Source: Deltaproteobacteria bacterium
GTDB taxonomy: Bacteria; Myxococcota; Myxococcia; Myxococcales; 40CM-4-68-19
Direction: 5' to 3'
DNA length: 62,657 nucleotides
Assembly (NCBI GenBank): GCA_005879535.1
Contig: VBKI01000085.1
Location: 1 to 62,657, forward strand
Positions 52,728 to 61,396 of this stretch are shown piece after piece. Under the pieces are notes generated by a model. That model did not search any database. It was not told where the DNA came from and saw only the letters and a list, made by a program, of their open reading frames with translations. Each line of letters starts with the position of its first letter. Position 1 is the stretch's first letter. The translations under genes and the position numbers were made by a program.

Positions 52728-53690
52728 TCACATACTCGCCGCGGCCCGCGCATGCAATCCGGCACGCTGGAGCGCGAAGTCCACGACGCGCGCCTCGAGC
52801 GAGTCGCCGCTCAGCGCGTCGATCTCCACCAGGCCCGTCGGGCTGGTGACGTTCACCTCGGTGAGCTTGCCGCCGATGACGTCGATGCCCGCAAACCAGA
52901 GGCCAAGATCGTTGAGGGCCGGCGCCAGCCGGCGGCAGATCTCGCGATCCCGCGCCGTGAGCGATGCGGGCGCTGCGATGCCGCCGGAGGCGAAGTTCGC
53001 CCGCAGCTCTCCCTCGCGCGGCACCCGGAGCACGGCGCCGATCGCCTCGCCGCCGAGGAGGATGATGCGCTTGTCGCCCTCGCGCACGGCGGGCAGATAG
53101 GCCTGCGCCATCACCGGAACGCGTCCGCTGTCGGTGGCGATCTCCAGCAGCGCCGGGAGATTCGGGTCCCCGCGCCGCACCCGGAGGACGCCCTGTCCAC
53201 CACAGCCATCGAGCGGTTTCACCACGCCATCGCCTCCCTGCGCGTCGATGAACGCGCGGAGCCGGGTGATGCTGGCGGATACCAGGCTCGGCGGCACCAG
53301 GTCGGGGAAGCGCAGCGCGAACAGCTTCTCGTTCGCCGCCCGCAGGCCGCGCGGGTCGTTGATCAGGAGCGGGCCCGGTCCCAGCTCGACCAGCTGCGTG
53401 GCGCGAACGAACCCGATGTCGACGGGAGGATCCTTTCGCAGGAACAGGATGTCCAGCTCCGAAAGCGGTGCGTCGAACTCTCCCACGACCCTGAAGTGCG
53501 CTCCGGGCTTGCGCTGGACCTCGACCGTGCGCATGTGCGCGCACGTCTGGCCATCCGCGAAGTAGAGCCAATCCTGCCGCAGCTCTCGGATTTCGAGGCC
53601 ACGCCGCTGGCACTCGAGCATCAGGGCAAAGGTAGAATCGTGCTCCACCCGCACCCGTTCCAGCGGGTCCATCAGGAAGCCGATGCGCAT
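52728..53690 (-). CDS. gshB: Glutathione synthetase
   Basis: 320 residues, normal for GshB, an ATP-grasp enzyme joining gamma-glutamylcysteine and glycine. Seen: RIGFLMDPLERVRVEHDSTF at the start, FLRKDPPVD near residue 82, NDPRGLRAANEKL near 110, the ATP-binding loop VVKPLDGCGGQGV near 157, and GGKLTEVNVTSPTGLVEID near 275 with metal-binding residues. No gshA is nearby. ATG at 53690 is placed at the conserved N-terminal strand; the longer reading adds 12 unlike residues. A lipoprotein and a coiled-coil gene follow closely. Confidence 0.94.
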   Translation of the reverse strand: MRIGFLMDPLERVRVEHDSTFALMLECQRRGLEIRELRQDWLYFADGQTCAHMRTVEVQRKPGAHFRVVGEFDAPLSELDILFLRKDPPVDIGFVRATQLVELGPGPLLINDPRGLRAANEKLFALRFPDLVPPSLVSASITRLRAFIDAQGGDGVVKPLDGCGGQGVLRVRRGDPNLPALLEIATDSGRVPVMAQAYLPAVREGDKRIILLGGEAIGAVLRVPREGELRANFASGGIAAPASLTARDREICRRLAPALNDLGLWFAGIDVIGGKLTEVNVTSPTGLVEIDALSGDSLEARVVDFALQRAGLHARAAASM

Positions 53691-53787
53691 GCCGGGGAAG
53701 CTGTGCCTTGGCTTGCGCCGCGGCACATTTCGGCCGTCGAGGTGCCGGCTGCTTGCCTGCTATGCGAGCTCGGAGCGCTGCCGAAAG

Positions 53788-53822
53788 GCGAAGGCCCGGA
53801 GCGTCTCCGCCCGGGCCTTCGC
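53788..53822 (-). terminator. Intrinsic-terminator-like hairpin between two minus-strand genes
   Basis: A perfect 12-bp stem, 53788-53799 with 53811-53822, and an 11-nt loop. On the minus strand it lies 26 nt after the lipoprotein stop and is followed by only a short CTTT run, so it is a moderate terminator. Confidence 0.6.
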
Positions 53823-53847
53823 GCCGAAGCAGCGTTCTTTCTCGAGC

Positions 53848-54912
53848 TTAGACGCCGGCCGGGCCGAGCAGCGCCGAAGGATCGAATGCGTCCTCGGTGC
53901 CGTCGGTCCAGTCGACATAGAGCTGATTGTTCTTGGACACGATGTTGCCCGCCACGGCGCCGTCGTACTCGACGTCGCCGCCCGCCGACCAGGTGGCGGT
54001 GCCCGTGCCGGTACCGCTGGTCGTGGTGGTCACGTTGACGTTGAGGTTGAACGCCACCGAGTGGTCTGTGGTGACTCCATCCTGCTTGAGAACGTCGACG
54101 CCGATGCCACCGTTCCAATGGATGACGGTGGTATCCGTGGTCCCGCTGGTCGAGTCCTGCATCGACAGGCCCCAGTGCTCGTTGGCGCGGACCAGGCCGA
54201 TGTGATCGGTCGCGGTCCCATTGACGTTGATGTTGACGGTGGTGCTGTTCGAGCCCAGCGACACCGACACGGCATAGGTGATGTTGAAGTCGGCGTTGAC
54301 GTGCACCACGCTGCCGTTGCGCGAGAACATCATCGCGCCGCTGACGGAGACCGAAGCGCTGGAGCTACCGGTGACGTTGCCGGTGTAGTGGAGGTTGGTG
54401 CCCGTCCAGGGGCCGGCGATCACCTCGATCTTGAGGTCGAAGCTGGTGGTGTTGTCCGTCCAGGTCACCTTCGCCTTGTCACCGGTTTGGTAGTCGACCT
54501 CAAGGTACGTGTCGGCGGTGCAGCCCGCGGTTCCTGCCGCGATCAGCGTGGCGGTTCCACCCTGGCTGCGGAGACAGCCGGTGGGGATCGTCGCCGACTT
54601 CGAGCTGCCGCCGAGGCGCAATGCCTGCTGCACGCCGCCCGCGCCAGGAGCGACGGCTGCTGCCGCCATCTGATCGGGATCGGGCAATCCCGTGCTCAGA
54701 TCTACGGCCGACACGTCCCCGGAGGCGGCGGCGTCGCCGACGCTGCTGCCGATGGACTGCAGGCCGATCGAAGCCTGCGTGTTGGTGGATGCCGAGCTCA
54801 TCCCGAGCTGGGCTTGGGAGGCGGTCGCCTTGATCTCCGGCGTCGCCATGATCGTGGGCTTGCTGCCGCATGCAGCGGCAGCGATGGCTGCTGCAACCAG
54901 AATCCTTCGCAT
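53848..54912 (-). CDS. Thr/Ser-rich lipoprotein, unknown
   Basis: 354 residues. Signal peptide with lipobox AAAACGS (Cys about 15). A Ser/Ala/Gln-rich region follows, then from about 100 a beta-sandwich-like domain rich in Thr, Asn, Val and Ser with regular short strands (NVNINVNGTATDH-type, LNVNVTTTTSGTGTGT) and a WTDGTEDAFDPS end. Composition suggests a secreted surface protein; no family recognised. A GGGAG ribosome-binding site precedes the ATG, and a possible sigma-54 promoter is upstream. Confidence 0.72.
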   Translation of the reverse strand: MRRILVAAAIAAAACGSKPTIMATPEIKATASQAQLGMSSASTNTQASIGLQSIGSSVGDAAASGDVSAVDLSTGLPDPDQMAAAAVAPGAGGVQQALRLGGSSKSATIPTGCLRSQGGTATLIAAGTAGCTADTYLEVDYQTGDKAKVTWTDNTTSFDLKIEVIAGPWTGTNLHYTGNVTGSSSASVSVSGAMMFSRNGSVVHVNADFNITYAVSVSLGSNSTTVNINVNGTATDHIGLVRANEHWGLSMQDSTSGTTDTTVIHWNGGIGVDVLKQDGVTTDHSVAFNLNVNVTTTTSGTGTGTATWSAGGDVEYDGAVAGNIVSKNNQLYVDWTDGTEDAFDPSALLGPAGV

Positions 54913-54969
54913 TTCGTTTGGCTCCCTGGTGAGGTCTGTTTGAAAGCAAAAGCAGATTGCCAGGAGGAC

Positions 54970-54984
54970 GCCACAAAAGTGCCA
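54970..54984 (-). promoter_or_regulatory. Candidate sigma-54 promoter (GG-N10-GC)
   Basis: On the minus strand TGGCAC (54984-54979) has GG followed after 10 nt by GC (54971-54970). The -24 half is consensus, the -12 half only partly so. It would start transcription near 54958, about 46 nt before the lipoprotein ATG. A perfect 12-bp palindrome GGTCACGTGACC (54987-54998) lies just upstream. Confidence 0.35.
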
Positions 54985-55073
54985 CTGGTCACGTGACCGG
55001 AATCACTCGCGCGGGAGGGAAACGTGCGGCACGGGAAGCGAGGGTGCGCGGGAGTGGGAAAAGGGCGCCGACT

Positions 55074-55910
55074 TCAGCGCAGCGCGAGGATCCACGCGGC
55101 CAAGGGCGCCGAGGCTGCGATCGCGGCGAGCACGAGCTGCGCAGCGCGGCTGCGGAGCGGCGGCACCAGCGAGATGCCCGCGCCCAGCAGCACCCCGGCG
55201 ACGAAGCCGCAGAGGTGGCCGGCAAAGTCGGCGCGCTTCGAGGTGCCGAGGAACGCGAGCAGCGCAAGGCCGGCGCCGAGAGCCACCCAGGGCCGGCGGC
55301 GATGCTGGGGAAGCGCCGCCAGCGACCCCAGCGCGCCGAACACGGCCGTGGAAGCGCCCACGGAGACGAATTCGCGGCGCACCAGCTCGGCGGCGAGGAA
55401 CGTTCCACTGGCGCCCGCGACGAGCAGGAGGATCGCCGCCACTCCGGGCCCGAGAGCGCGAGCGAGGAGCGCGAGGAGCAGCCCTCCCAGCACTGCGTTC
55501 CCGACGGCGTGTCCCGCGTCGGCGTGCAGCGTCAGCGCGGTCACAGTCCGCCACGCCTCGCCGGCGAGGATGGCGGCAGCGTCCGCGCTCCCCCGGGAGA
55601 ACCATCGCGAGTCTGCCGACTGGGGCCCGGTCCAGACGTGGAAGGCAAGAAGAGCGAAAAAGAAGGCCAGCCCACTGGCGACCGCCGCCGCCGGAGGGCG
55701 CGGCGGTTCCTCCCGTTGCGATCGGGCGACGGGATTTTCCCGCTCGAAGGCGGCGATTGCCGCTTCGGCGCGGGCAGAATCGTCGTCGGCGATGATCAGC
55801 GCCCACCGCTCCTCGCCGGCGTTGCGCAGCTCGTGGCCGATGCCCTCCTCGTCGAGGACGAGGGAGAGATCCATCGCGCGCCGGAAATCGCTCACCAACC
55901 GCAGCAGCAC
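55074..55910 (-). CDS. Rhomboid-family intramembrane serine protease
   Basis: 278 residues. A soluble N-terminal part (about 1-70) precedes six hydrophobic helices. The rhomboid motifs are complete: LTLHADAGHAVGN near residue 127, catalytic Ser in VGASTAVFGALGSL near 188, and catalytic His in DFAGHLCGFVAGV near 232. It cuts membrane proteins within the inner membrane. The soluble N-terminus with GIGHELRNAGEERW resembles a small regulatory domain found in some bacterial rhomboids. Its start faces the M20 dipeptidase gene across 45 nt. Confidence 0.9.
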   Translation of the reverse strand: MLLRLVSDFRRAMDLSLVLDEEGIGHELRNAGEERWALIIADDDSARAEAAIAAFERENPVARSQREEPPRPPAAAVASGLAFFFALLAFHVWTGPQSADSRWFSRGSADAAAILAGEAWRTVTALTLHADAGHAVGNAVLGGLLLALLARALGPGVAAILLLVAGASGTFLAAELVRREFVSVGASTAVFGALGSLAALPQHRRRPWVALGAGLALLAFLGTSKRADFAGHLCGFVAGVLLGAGISLVPPLRSRAAQLVLAAIAASAPLAAWILALR

Positions 55911-55955
55911 GCCGTCAGCCTACACGGCGCCGTCCTGTGATAGGAGAGCGCGGCC

Positions 55956-57365
55956 ATGCCGACTCTCGACGCGCCGCGCACGCTGCAGTCCTCGCAGCGG
56001 ATCTGGGAGCAGGAGATCGTCCCTGCCCTCTACGAGTACATCCGGATTCCGAACAAGTCCCCCGCCTACGACGCGCGCTGGCAGCAGAACATGGACCGCG
56101 CCGTGTCCCTGATCGAGGGGTGGTGCCGCAGGCAGGCGGTCGAGGGACTGGCGGTGGAAGTGATCCGGCTGGAGGGCCGGACGCCGGTGATCCTGATGGA
56201 GATCCCGGGCCAGGGCAGCGAGACGGTGCTGCTCTACGGGCATCTCGACAAGCAGCCGGAGATGACCGGGTGGCGCCAGGGGTTGTCGCCCTGGAACCCG
56301 GTGCGCGAAGGCGACAAATTGTACGGGCGCGGCGGCGCGGACGACGGATACGCGAGCTTCGCCTCGCTGGCAGCGCTGCGGCTCGTGCAGGAGCAGGCGC
56401 TGCCGCACGCGCGCTGCATCGTGTTGATCGAAGCCTGCGAGGAGAGCGGATCGACCGACCTTCCCGCCTACATCGCGCACCTCGCGCCGCGCATCGGAAA
56501 GCCCTCCCTCATCGTCTGCCTCGACTCGGGGTGCGGCAACTACGACCAGCTTTGGATGACCACCTCCCTGCGGGGCCTGGTCGGCGGCAACCTGCGCGTG
56601 GAGATCCTCGGCGAAGGCGTCCACTCGGGAGACGCGAGCGGAATCGTGCCCGAGTCCTTCCGCATCCTCCGTCAGCTGCTCAGCCGGATCGACGACGAGC
56701 AGAACGGGAAGGTGAAGCTCGACGCAGTCCACGTGCAGGTGCCCGCCGAGCGCCTCAAGCAGGCCCGTCTCACCGCCGAGGTCCTCGGCGACGAGGTGTG
56801 GAACAAGTTCCCCTTCGTACCGGGGGCGCGGCCTGCGGTCACGGACAAGGTCGAGATGATCCTGAACCGCTCCTGGCGGCCGGCGCTCAGCATCACCGGC
56901 ATCGAAGGGCTACCGCCGCTGGAGAGCGCGGGGAGCGTCCTGCGGCCGTTCACCGCCTGCAAGATCTCGCTGCGCATTCCTCCCCGGATAGACCCGGTGG
57001 CCGCGACGCGGGCGGTGAAGGACGCGCTCGAGAAGGACCCACCGTACGGCGCGCGGGTCAGCTTCGAGGGCGAGAAATCGGGAATCGGCTGGGACTCGCC
57101 GCCGCTGGCGCAGTGGCTCTCGTCTTCGGTGGATCGGGCCTCCCGCAACTATTTCGGAAAGCCGCCGATGGCGCTGGGCGAGGGCGGAAGCATTCCCTTC
57201 ATGGGGATGCTGGGCGAGAAGTTTCCCGACGCGCAGTTCCTCATCACGGGCGTGCTCGGTCCGGGATCGAACGCCCACGGCCCGAACGAGTTCCTGCACA
57301 TTCCCACCGGGATCCGCCTCACGGCGTGCGTGGCGAGCGTGATCGCCGATCATTTCGCCAGATGA
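55956..57365 (+). CDS. M20-family metallodipeptidase
   Basis: 469 residues, full length. Metal ligands: His in LLYGHLDKQPE near residue 95, the bridging Asp in YGRGGADDGYASF near 131, Glu-Glu in EACEESGS near 165, Asp in CLDSGCGN near 192, and the C-terminal His in GSNAHGPNEFLHIP near 445. The lid or dimerisation domain occupies about 210-390. It resembles carnosinase-like cytosolic nonspecific dipeptidases. An AGGAG ribosome-binding site precedes the ATG. It overlaps the next gene by 4 nt. Confidence 0.92.
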   Translation: MPTLDAPRTLQSSQRIWEQEIVPALYEYIRIPNKSPAYDARWQQNMDRAVSLIEGWCRRQAVEGLAVEVIRLEGRTPVILMEIPGQGSETVLLYGHLDKQPEMTGWRQGLSPWNPVREGDKLYGRGGADDGYASFASLAALRLVQEQALPHARCIVLIEACEESGSTDLPAYIAHLAPRIGKPSLIVCLDSGCGNYDQLWMTTSLRGLVGGNLRVEILGEGVHSGDASGIVPESFRILRQLLSRIDDEQNGKVKLDAVHVQVPAERLKQARLTAEVLGDEVWNKFPFVPGARPAVTDKVEMILNRSWRPALSITGIEGLPPLESAGSVLRPFTACKISLRIPPRIDPVAATRAVKDALEKDPPYGARVSFEGEKSGIGWDSPPLAQWLSSSVDRASRNYFGKPPMALGEGGSIPFMGMLGEKFPDAQFLITGVLGPGSNAHGPNEFLHIPTGIRLTACVASVIADHFAR

Positions 57366-57805
57366 AGATCGTCATCGCGGTGCTGCTGCTCGCGCTCCCG
57401 CTCTGGTGCGCGTGGGCAATCTACGCCGCGGCGCGGATGGGCAAGCTGACCTTCCCGCGCGCGCTCGTCTACGGCACCGGCCTGGTCTTCCTGCTGCTGG
57501 GAAATCCGCTGGCGAATGCTTATCTGCTCTCGCCCATCGATCATGCGTTGCAGCGCGCGCTGTTCGAGAAGGCGCGCGGCGCAGGGCTGCTGGGTGCAGA
57601 CGAGGCGAAGGTCCGCGCGGTGCTCGGCAATCCATGGAAAACGCGCCAGCTCGAAGCTCCGTACTCCGTGCTGCTCTACGTGCCGTGCAGGGTCTGCATG
57701 GCCTCCTATGCCGCGCCGTTCATCGTCTATCTGCGGTCAGGGACCGTCGAGGGATTCCGCTCCGGCCCCGGCGAAATGCTGAAGGCGAAGCGCGACGCTC
57801 AGTGA
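57362..57805 (+). CDS. Small membrane protein coupled to the dipeptidase, unknown
   Basis: 147 residues, unrecognised. Two N-terminal hydrophobic helices (about 3-24 and 34-55) are followed by a soluble alpha/beta part of about 90 residues that includes DEAKVRAVLGNPWKTRQLE and a Cys pair in VPCRVCMAS. The ATG overlaps the dipeptidase stop (ATGA). Its 3' end overlaps the convergent VWA gene by 7 nt. Confidence 0.65.
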   Translation: MKIVIAVLLLALPLWCAWAIYAAARMGKLTFPRALVYGTGLVFLLLGNPLANAYLLSPIDHALQRALFEKARGAGLLGADEAKVRAVLGNPWKTRQLEAPYSVLLYVPCRVCMASYAAPFIVYLRSGTVEGFRSGPGEMLKAKRDAQ

Positions 57806-58980
57806 CGCGCGCCGCCTTTCATCAAGTGGTGGACTGCTTCCAGAAGCCCGTCCTGGGTGAGCCGGTACATGGGCAAGATCCGGCGAATCACTTCGGCGGT
57901 GCCATACCAGGCCACCTGGGGCTCCGGGTTCAGCCATGCGGCGTGGAGGAAATGCTGCGCAAGATGGGCCAACCAGGCGACGCCCGGTGCGCCCGAGTCC
58001 TCGCTGAAGCTCCAGCGCGACCCGCTCGACTGCAGCTCCCAGGGGCTCATCAGCGCGTCGCCGACCACGATCAGGCGCCAGGAGGGATCGCAATCCTGCA
58101 AGAGCCGCAGGACGGGGATCCCGCGGATCAGGCCGGCGCTCTCGTACACGCGGCCGTAGATGCAGTTGTGGAAGTAATAGGTGCGCAGCTCCTTGAAGTG
58201 GGTGGCGCGCTTGGCGGCGGAGAAGAGCCGTTCGCAGACGTGCGCGTGCGGATCCATCGACCCGCCGACGTCGAGGAGCAACAGCACTCGCAGATTCGAC
58301 CGACGCGGAGGCCGTAGCGCGATCTCCAGCTCGCCCGCATTGCGCGCGGTCTTGTCGATGGTGGTCTCGATATCCAGCTCGTCCAGCGCTCCTTCGCGGA
58401 CGAAGGCGCGCAACCGGCGCAGGGCAACCTCGATGTGCCGGGTGTCGAGGGTGACGTCGGACCGGAGATCGCGGAAGTGCCGCTCGGCGGCCACCTCCAG
58501 AGCGCCGCGACCGCCGGGGGCCTGTCCTACCTTGATCCCGGTGGGGTGCGTTCCGCCGCTGCCGTGCGGTGAGGTCCCTGCCGTCCCGACCCAACGGTTG
58601 CCGCGGTCATGGCGGGTCCTCTGCTCGGCCAGGCGCATACGCAGGCGGTCGCGCGCCTCCACCAGATCGATGCGCTCCAGAAGCTCCTTCTCCAGCTCCG
58701 TGAGCTCCCTCTTCGCAACCGGCTGCTCCAGCCATTCCAGGAGCTCGTCCGTCAGCGCCAGCGCCTCGTCCGGCACGCCGCGGAAGTGGTGCGCGAACGC
58801 ACGGTCGAAGGCGTCGAGATCCTGCTCGCGGTGAACGCAGAGGGCGCGGGCAACTTCGTAGAAGCCGTCCAGGATTCCCCGATGTAGCTCGAGGGCCAGC
58901 GCCTGGGCGAGCGAAAGCGCCTCCTGAGCGCCGACCCGCACGCCGCGATCGCGCAGCTCGTAGAGGAAGGGAACGAACAT
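57799..58980 (-). CDS. VWA-domain protein of the MoxR-associated (CoxE-like) type
   Basis: 393 residues. The N-terminal 150 residues are helical (FVPFLYELRDRGVRVGAQEALSLA), and the C-terminal VWA domain has the MIDAS sequence LLLLDVGGSMDPHAHV near residue 240 and the second Asp in RLIVVGDALMSP near 307. Gly replaces the first Ser of the usual DxSxS, so metal binding may be altered. Such proteins act with MoxR ATPases as chaperones that insert metal or activate partner enzymes; the partner is not in view. It starts 3 nt after the MoxR gene. Confidence 0.87.
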   Translation of the reverse strand: MFVPFLYELRDRGVRVGAQEALSLAQALALELHRGILDGFYEVARALCVHREQDLDAFDRAFAHHFRGVPDEALALTDELLEWLEQPVAKRELTELEKELLERIDLVEARDRLRMRLAEQRTRHDRGNRWVGTAGTSPHGSGGTHPTGIKVGQAPGGRGALEVAAERHFRDLRSDVTLDTRHIEVALRRLRAFVREGALDELDIETTIDKTARNAGELEIALRPPRRSNLRVLLLLDVGGSMDPHAHVCERLFSAAKRATHFKELRTYYFHNCIYGRVYESAGLIRGIPVLRLLQDCDPSWRLIVVGDALMSPWELQSSGSRWSFSEDSGAPGVAWLAHLAQHFLHAAWLNPEPQVAWYGTAEVIRRILPMYRLTQDGLLEAVHHLMKGGARH

Positions 58981-58983
58981 CGG

Positions 58984-59820
58984 TCAGGCCCTCGGGCGCC
59001 GTCCGCGCGAGGCCGCCTCCGCGAACGCGATCAGGTCCTGCTCGCGCTTGAGCAGCGCGCCAAGGAAGGGCATGCCGGCGTCCAGCTCGACGGACGCGAT
59101 TCCCGCCCGCCGCAGCACGGCGATCCAGTCGATCAGCTCGCTCGTCGAGGGACGCTTCCGCAGCCCGTCGACGTCTCGCAGCGAATAGAATGCCCGTAAC
59201 GTCTGGTCGAGCAGCCTCTGATCCAGATCTGGATGATGGACGCGGACGATCCGCGCCATCAGGTCCTTCTCGGGGAACTCGATGAAGTGGAACACGCAGC
59301 GGCGGAGGAACGCGTCCGGCAGCTCCTTCTCTGCATTGGAAGTGATCACCACCACGGGCCGTTCGCGGGCGATCACCTCGTCACCGGTCTCGGTGACGAC
59401 GAAGCGCATCCGGTCCAGCTCGTGCAGCAGGTCATTGGGGAATTCCAGGTCTGCCTTGTCGATCTCGTCGATCAGGAGGACCACCCGATCGCGCGACGCG
59501 AACGCCTGCCCGAGCGGGCCGTGCCTGATGTAGCGGCGGATGTCTTTCACGTCTCCGTCGCCGAAGCGCGAGTCGTAGAGGCGCTGGACGGTGTCGTAGA
59601 CGTAGAGGCCGTCCTGGGCGCGGGTCGTGGACTTCACCGGCCAGTGGATCAGCCGCAGGCCCAGCCCGGACGCGATTGCCTCCGCGAGCTGCGTCTTTCC
59701 CGTTCCCGGTTCGCCGCGCACCAGGAGCGGCCGCTCCAGCGCGAGGGCGCAGTTCACGGCAGACTCGAGCGCCGACGAGGTGAGGTACTTGTCCGTGCCG
59801 CGGAACTTGCGGAATTCCAT
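58984..59820 (-). CDS. MoxR-type AAA+ ATPase
   Basis: 278 residues from the ATG at 59820. Walker A RGEPGTGKTQLAEA near residue 39, Walker B VVLLIDEIDKAD near 114, sensor 1 in VVVITSNAEKELP near 157, the RRCVFHFIEFP arginine-finger region near 172, and sensor 2 near 232. It probably remodels or activates a target with the adjacent VWA protein. TAGGGT ends 7 nt before the ATG, which supports this start over a GTG 9 nt upstream. Confidence 0.92.
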   Translation of the reverse strand: MEFRKFRGTDKYLTSSALESAVNCALALERPLLVRGEPGTGKTQLAEAIASGLGLRLIHWPVKSTTRAQDGLYVYDTVQRLYDSRFGDGDVKDIRRYIRHGPLGQAFASRDRVVLLIDEIDKADLEFPNDLLHELDRMRFVVTETGDEVIARERPVVVITSNAEKELPDAFLRRCVFHFIEFPEKDLMARIVRVHHPDLDQRLLDQTLRAFYSLRDVDGLRKRPSTSELIDWIAVLRRAGIASVELDAGMPFLGALLKREQDLIAFAEAASRGRRPRA

Positions 59821-59846
59821 CGCTGTCACCCTAACCGCAGTGAAGC

Positions 59847-59907
59847 GTAGCCGCTATGCGGCCTTCGGCGGCCGCGGCTATGCCGCCTTCGGCGGGTGCG
59901 GCTACGG
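59847..59907. repeat. 24-bp-period palindromic repeat array
   Basis: The word GCTATG or GCTACG recurs at 59853, 59877 and 59901, giving two full copies and a partial copy of a 24-bp unit with a CCTTCGGCGG core. It sits between the MoxR gene and the divergent peptide transporter. It is related in composition to the repeats at 44342 and 51581. Confidence 0.55.
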
Positions 59908-59946
59908 AGCTTCCATCCGGCCGCCAGCACGCGGTAGACAGTCCCC

Positions 59947-61371
59947 GTGCCCCCCGCGCAGCCGAGGATGCCGCCGCAGGTCCCGTTCATCATCGGGAAC
60001 GAAGCGTGCGAGCGGTTCAGCTTCTACGGGATGAGGAACATCCTCACCATCTTCCTCATCGACTGGCTGCTCAAGAACCACGTTCCCGCGCAGGCCGAGC
60101 GCGAGGCGGCCGCCAAGGCCGCGTTCCATCTCTTCGTCTTCGGCGTCTACTTCACGCCGCTGCTCGGGGGCTTTCTCGCCGATCGCTTCCTGGGGAAGTA
60201 CAGGACCATCCTCTACATCTCGCTGCTGTACTGCGCCGGGCACGCCTGCCTGGCGATCTTCCACGACGATCGGAACGGCTTCTACGCAGGCCTGGTCCTG
60301 ATTGCATTGGGGTCGGGCGGGATCAAGCCCTGCGTATCGGCGCTGGTCGGCGACCAGTTCACCGCGGAAAACAAGCAGCTCGTCAACAAGGTCTTCGCGA
60401 TGTTCTATTGGAGCATCAACCTCGGGTCGTTCTTCGCCTCGATGCTGATCCCCAAGACGCTTCGGCTCTTCGGTCCGGCGGTCGCGTTCGGGATCCCTGG
60501 CATCCTGATGGGTATCGCCACGCTGGTCTTCTGGATGGGCCGCGGCCTGTACGTGAGAGTCCCGCCATCGGGCCGCGATCCGCATTCGTTCACGGCGGTG
60601 ATCGCCAGCGCCTGGCGCAACCGGCGCCAGGGCGGTCGCTTCCTGGATCGCGCGCGCACCGAGCACCCCGAAGAAGCAGTCGAAGGCGTGAAGGCGGTCT
60701 TCCGCGTGCTCTCGATCTTCGCCTTCATCCCCTTCTTCTGGATGCTCTTCGACCAGAAGGCGTCCACCTGGGTGGTGCAGGCGCGGTCGATGAACCTGCG
60801 GATCGGCTCCTGGACGTTCGAGCCGGCGCAGATGCAGCTCGTGAACCCGGCGCTGGTGATGCTGCTCATCCCCTTCACCACCGGCTTCGTCTACCCCTTC
60901 CTCAAACGACTCGGCTGGGAGCTGACTCCGCTGCGCCGGATGCCCATCGGGATCGCGCTGGGGGCGACCTCCTTCGTCATCGCCGGAATTCTCAACGTTC
61001 CCGTGGCGGCGGGAGAGAAGATCTCCGTGGTGTGGCAGGTCGTGCCCTACGTCGTCCTGACAGTGGGGGAGATCCTGGTCTCGGTGACCGGCCTGGAGTT
61101 CGCGTACACGCAGGCGCCCTTGAAGATGAAGAGCGTGATCCAGAGTTTCTGGAACCTCACGACGGCGGCGGCGAACCTGGCCGTGGCGCTCGCTTCTGCG
61201 CTCGCCTTCTTCAGCGGAACCGTGCTGTTCTTCTATTACGCCGGCTTCGCTTACCTGGCAGCAGCAGGCCTCGCTCTCGTGGCGCGCCGCTACAAGGTGG
61301 TCGAGTGGTACCAGCGTGCTTCCGCTCCCGCGCCCGCGCCGCGCGGGCGCACCGTCGCCGAGCCGGCATGA
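59947..61371 (+). CDS. POT/PTR-family peptide transporter
   Basis: 474 residues with about fourteen hydrophobic helices. The proton-coupled oligopeptide transporter motif ExxERFxYY appears as NEACERFSFYGMRN near residue 19, and FFYWSINLGS-like MFYWSINLGSFFA near 155 is the PTR2 signature. It imports di- and tripeptides or related compounds with protons. GTG 59947 is used as start, with TAGACA ending 6 nt upstream; ATG 59968 is an alternative. The M20 dipeptidase at 55956 could process its substrates. Confidence 0.93.
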   Translation: MPPAQPRMPPQVPFIIGNEACERFSFYGMRNILTIFLIDWLLKNHVPAQAEREAAAKAAFHLFVFGVYFTPLLGGFLADRFLGKYRTILYISLLYCAGHACLAIFHDDRNGFYAGLVLIALGSGGIKPCVSALVGDQFTAENKQLVNKVFAMFYWSINLGSFFASMLIPKTLRLFGPAVAFGIPGILMGIATLVFWMGRGLYVRVPPSGRDPHSFTAVIASAWRNRRQGGRFLDRARTEHPEEAVEGVKAVFRVLSIFAFIPFFWMLFDQKASTWVVQARSMNLRIGSWTFEPAQMQLVNPALVMLLIPFTTGFVYPFLKRLGWELTPLRRMPIGIALGATSFVIAGILNVPVAAGEKISVVWQVVPYVVLTVGEILVSVTGLEFAYTQAPLKMKSVIQSFWNLTTAAANLAVALASALAFFSGTVLFFYYAGFAYLAAAGLALVARRYKVVEWYQRASAPAPAPRGRTVAEPA

Positions 61372-61396
61372 TGCGCCAGCGCGGGTCCCCGCAGCC

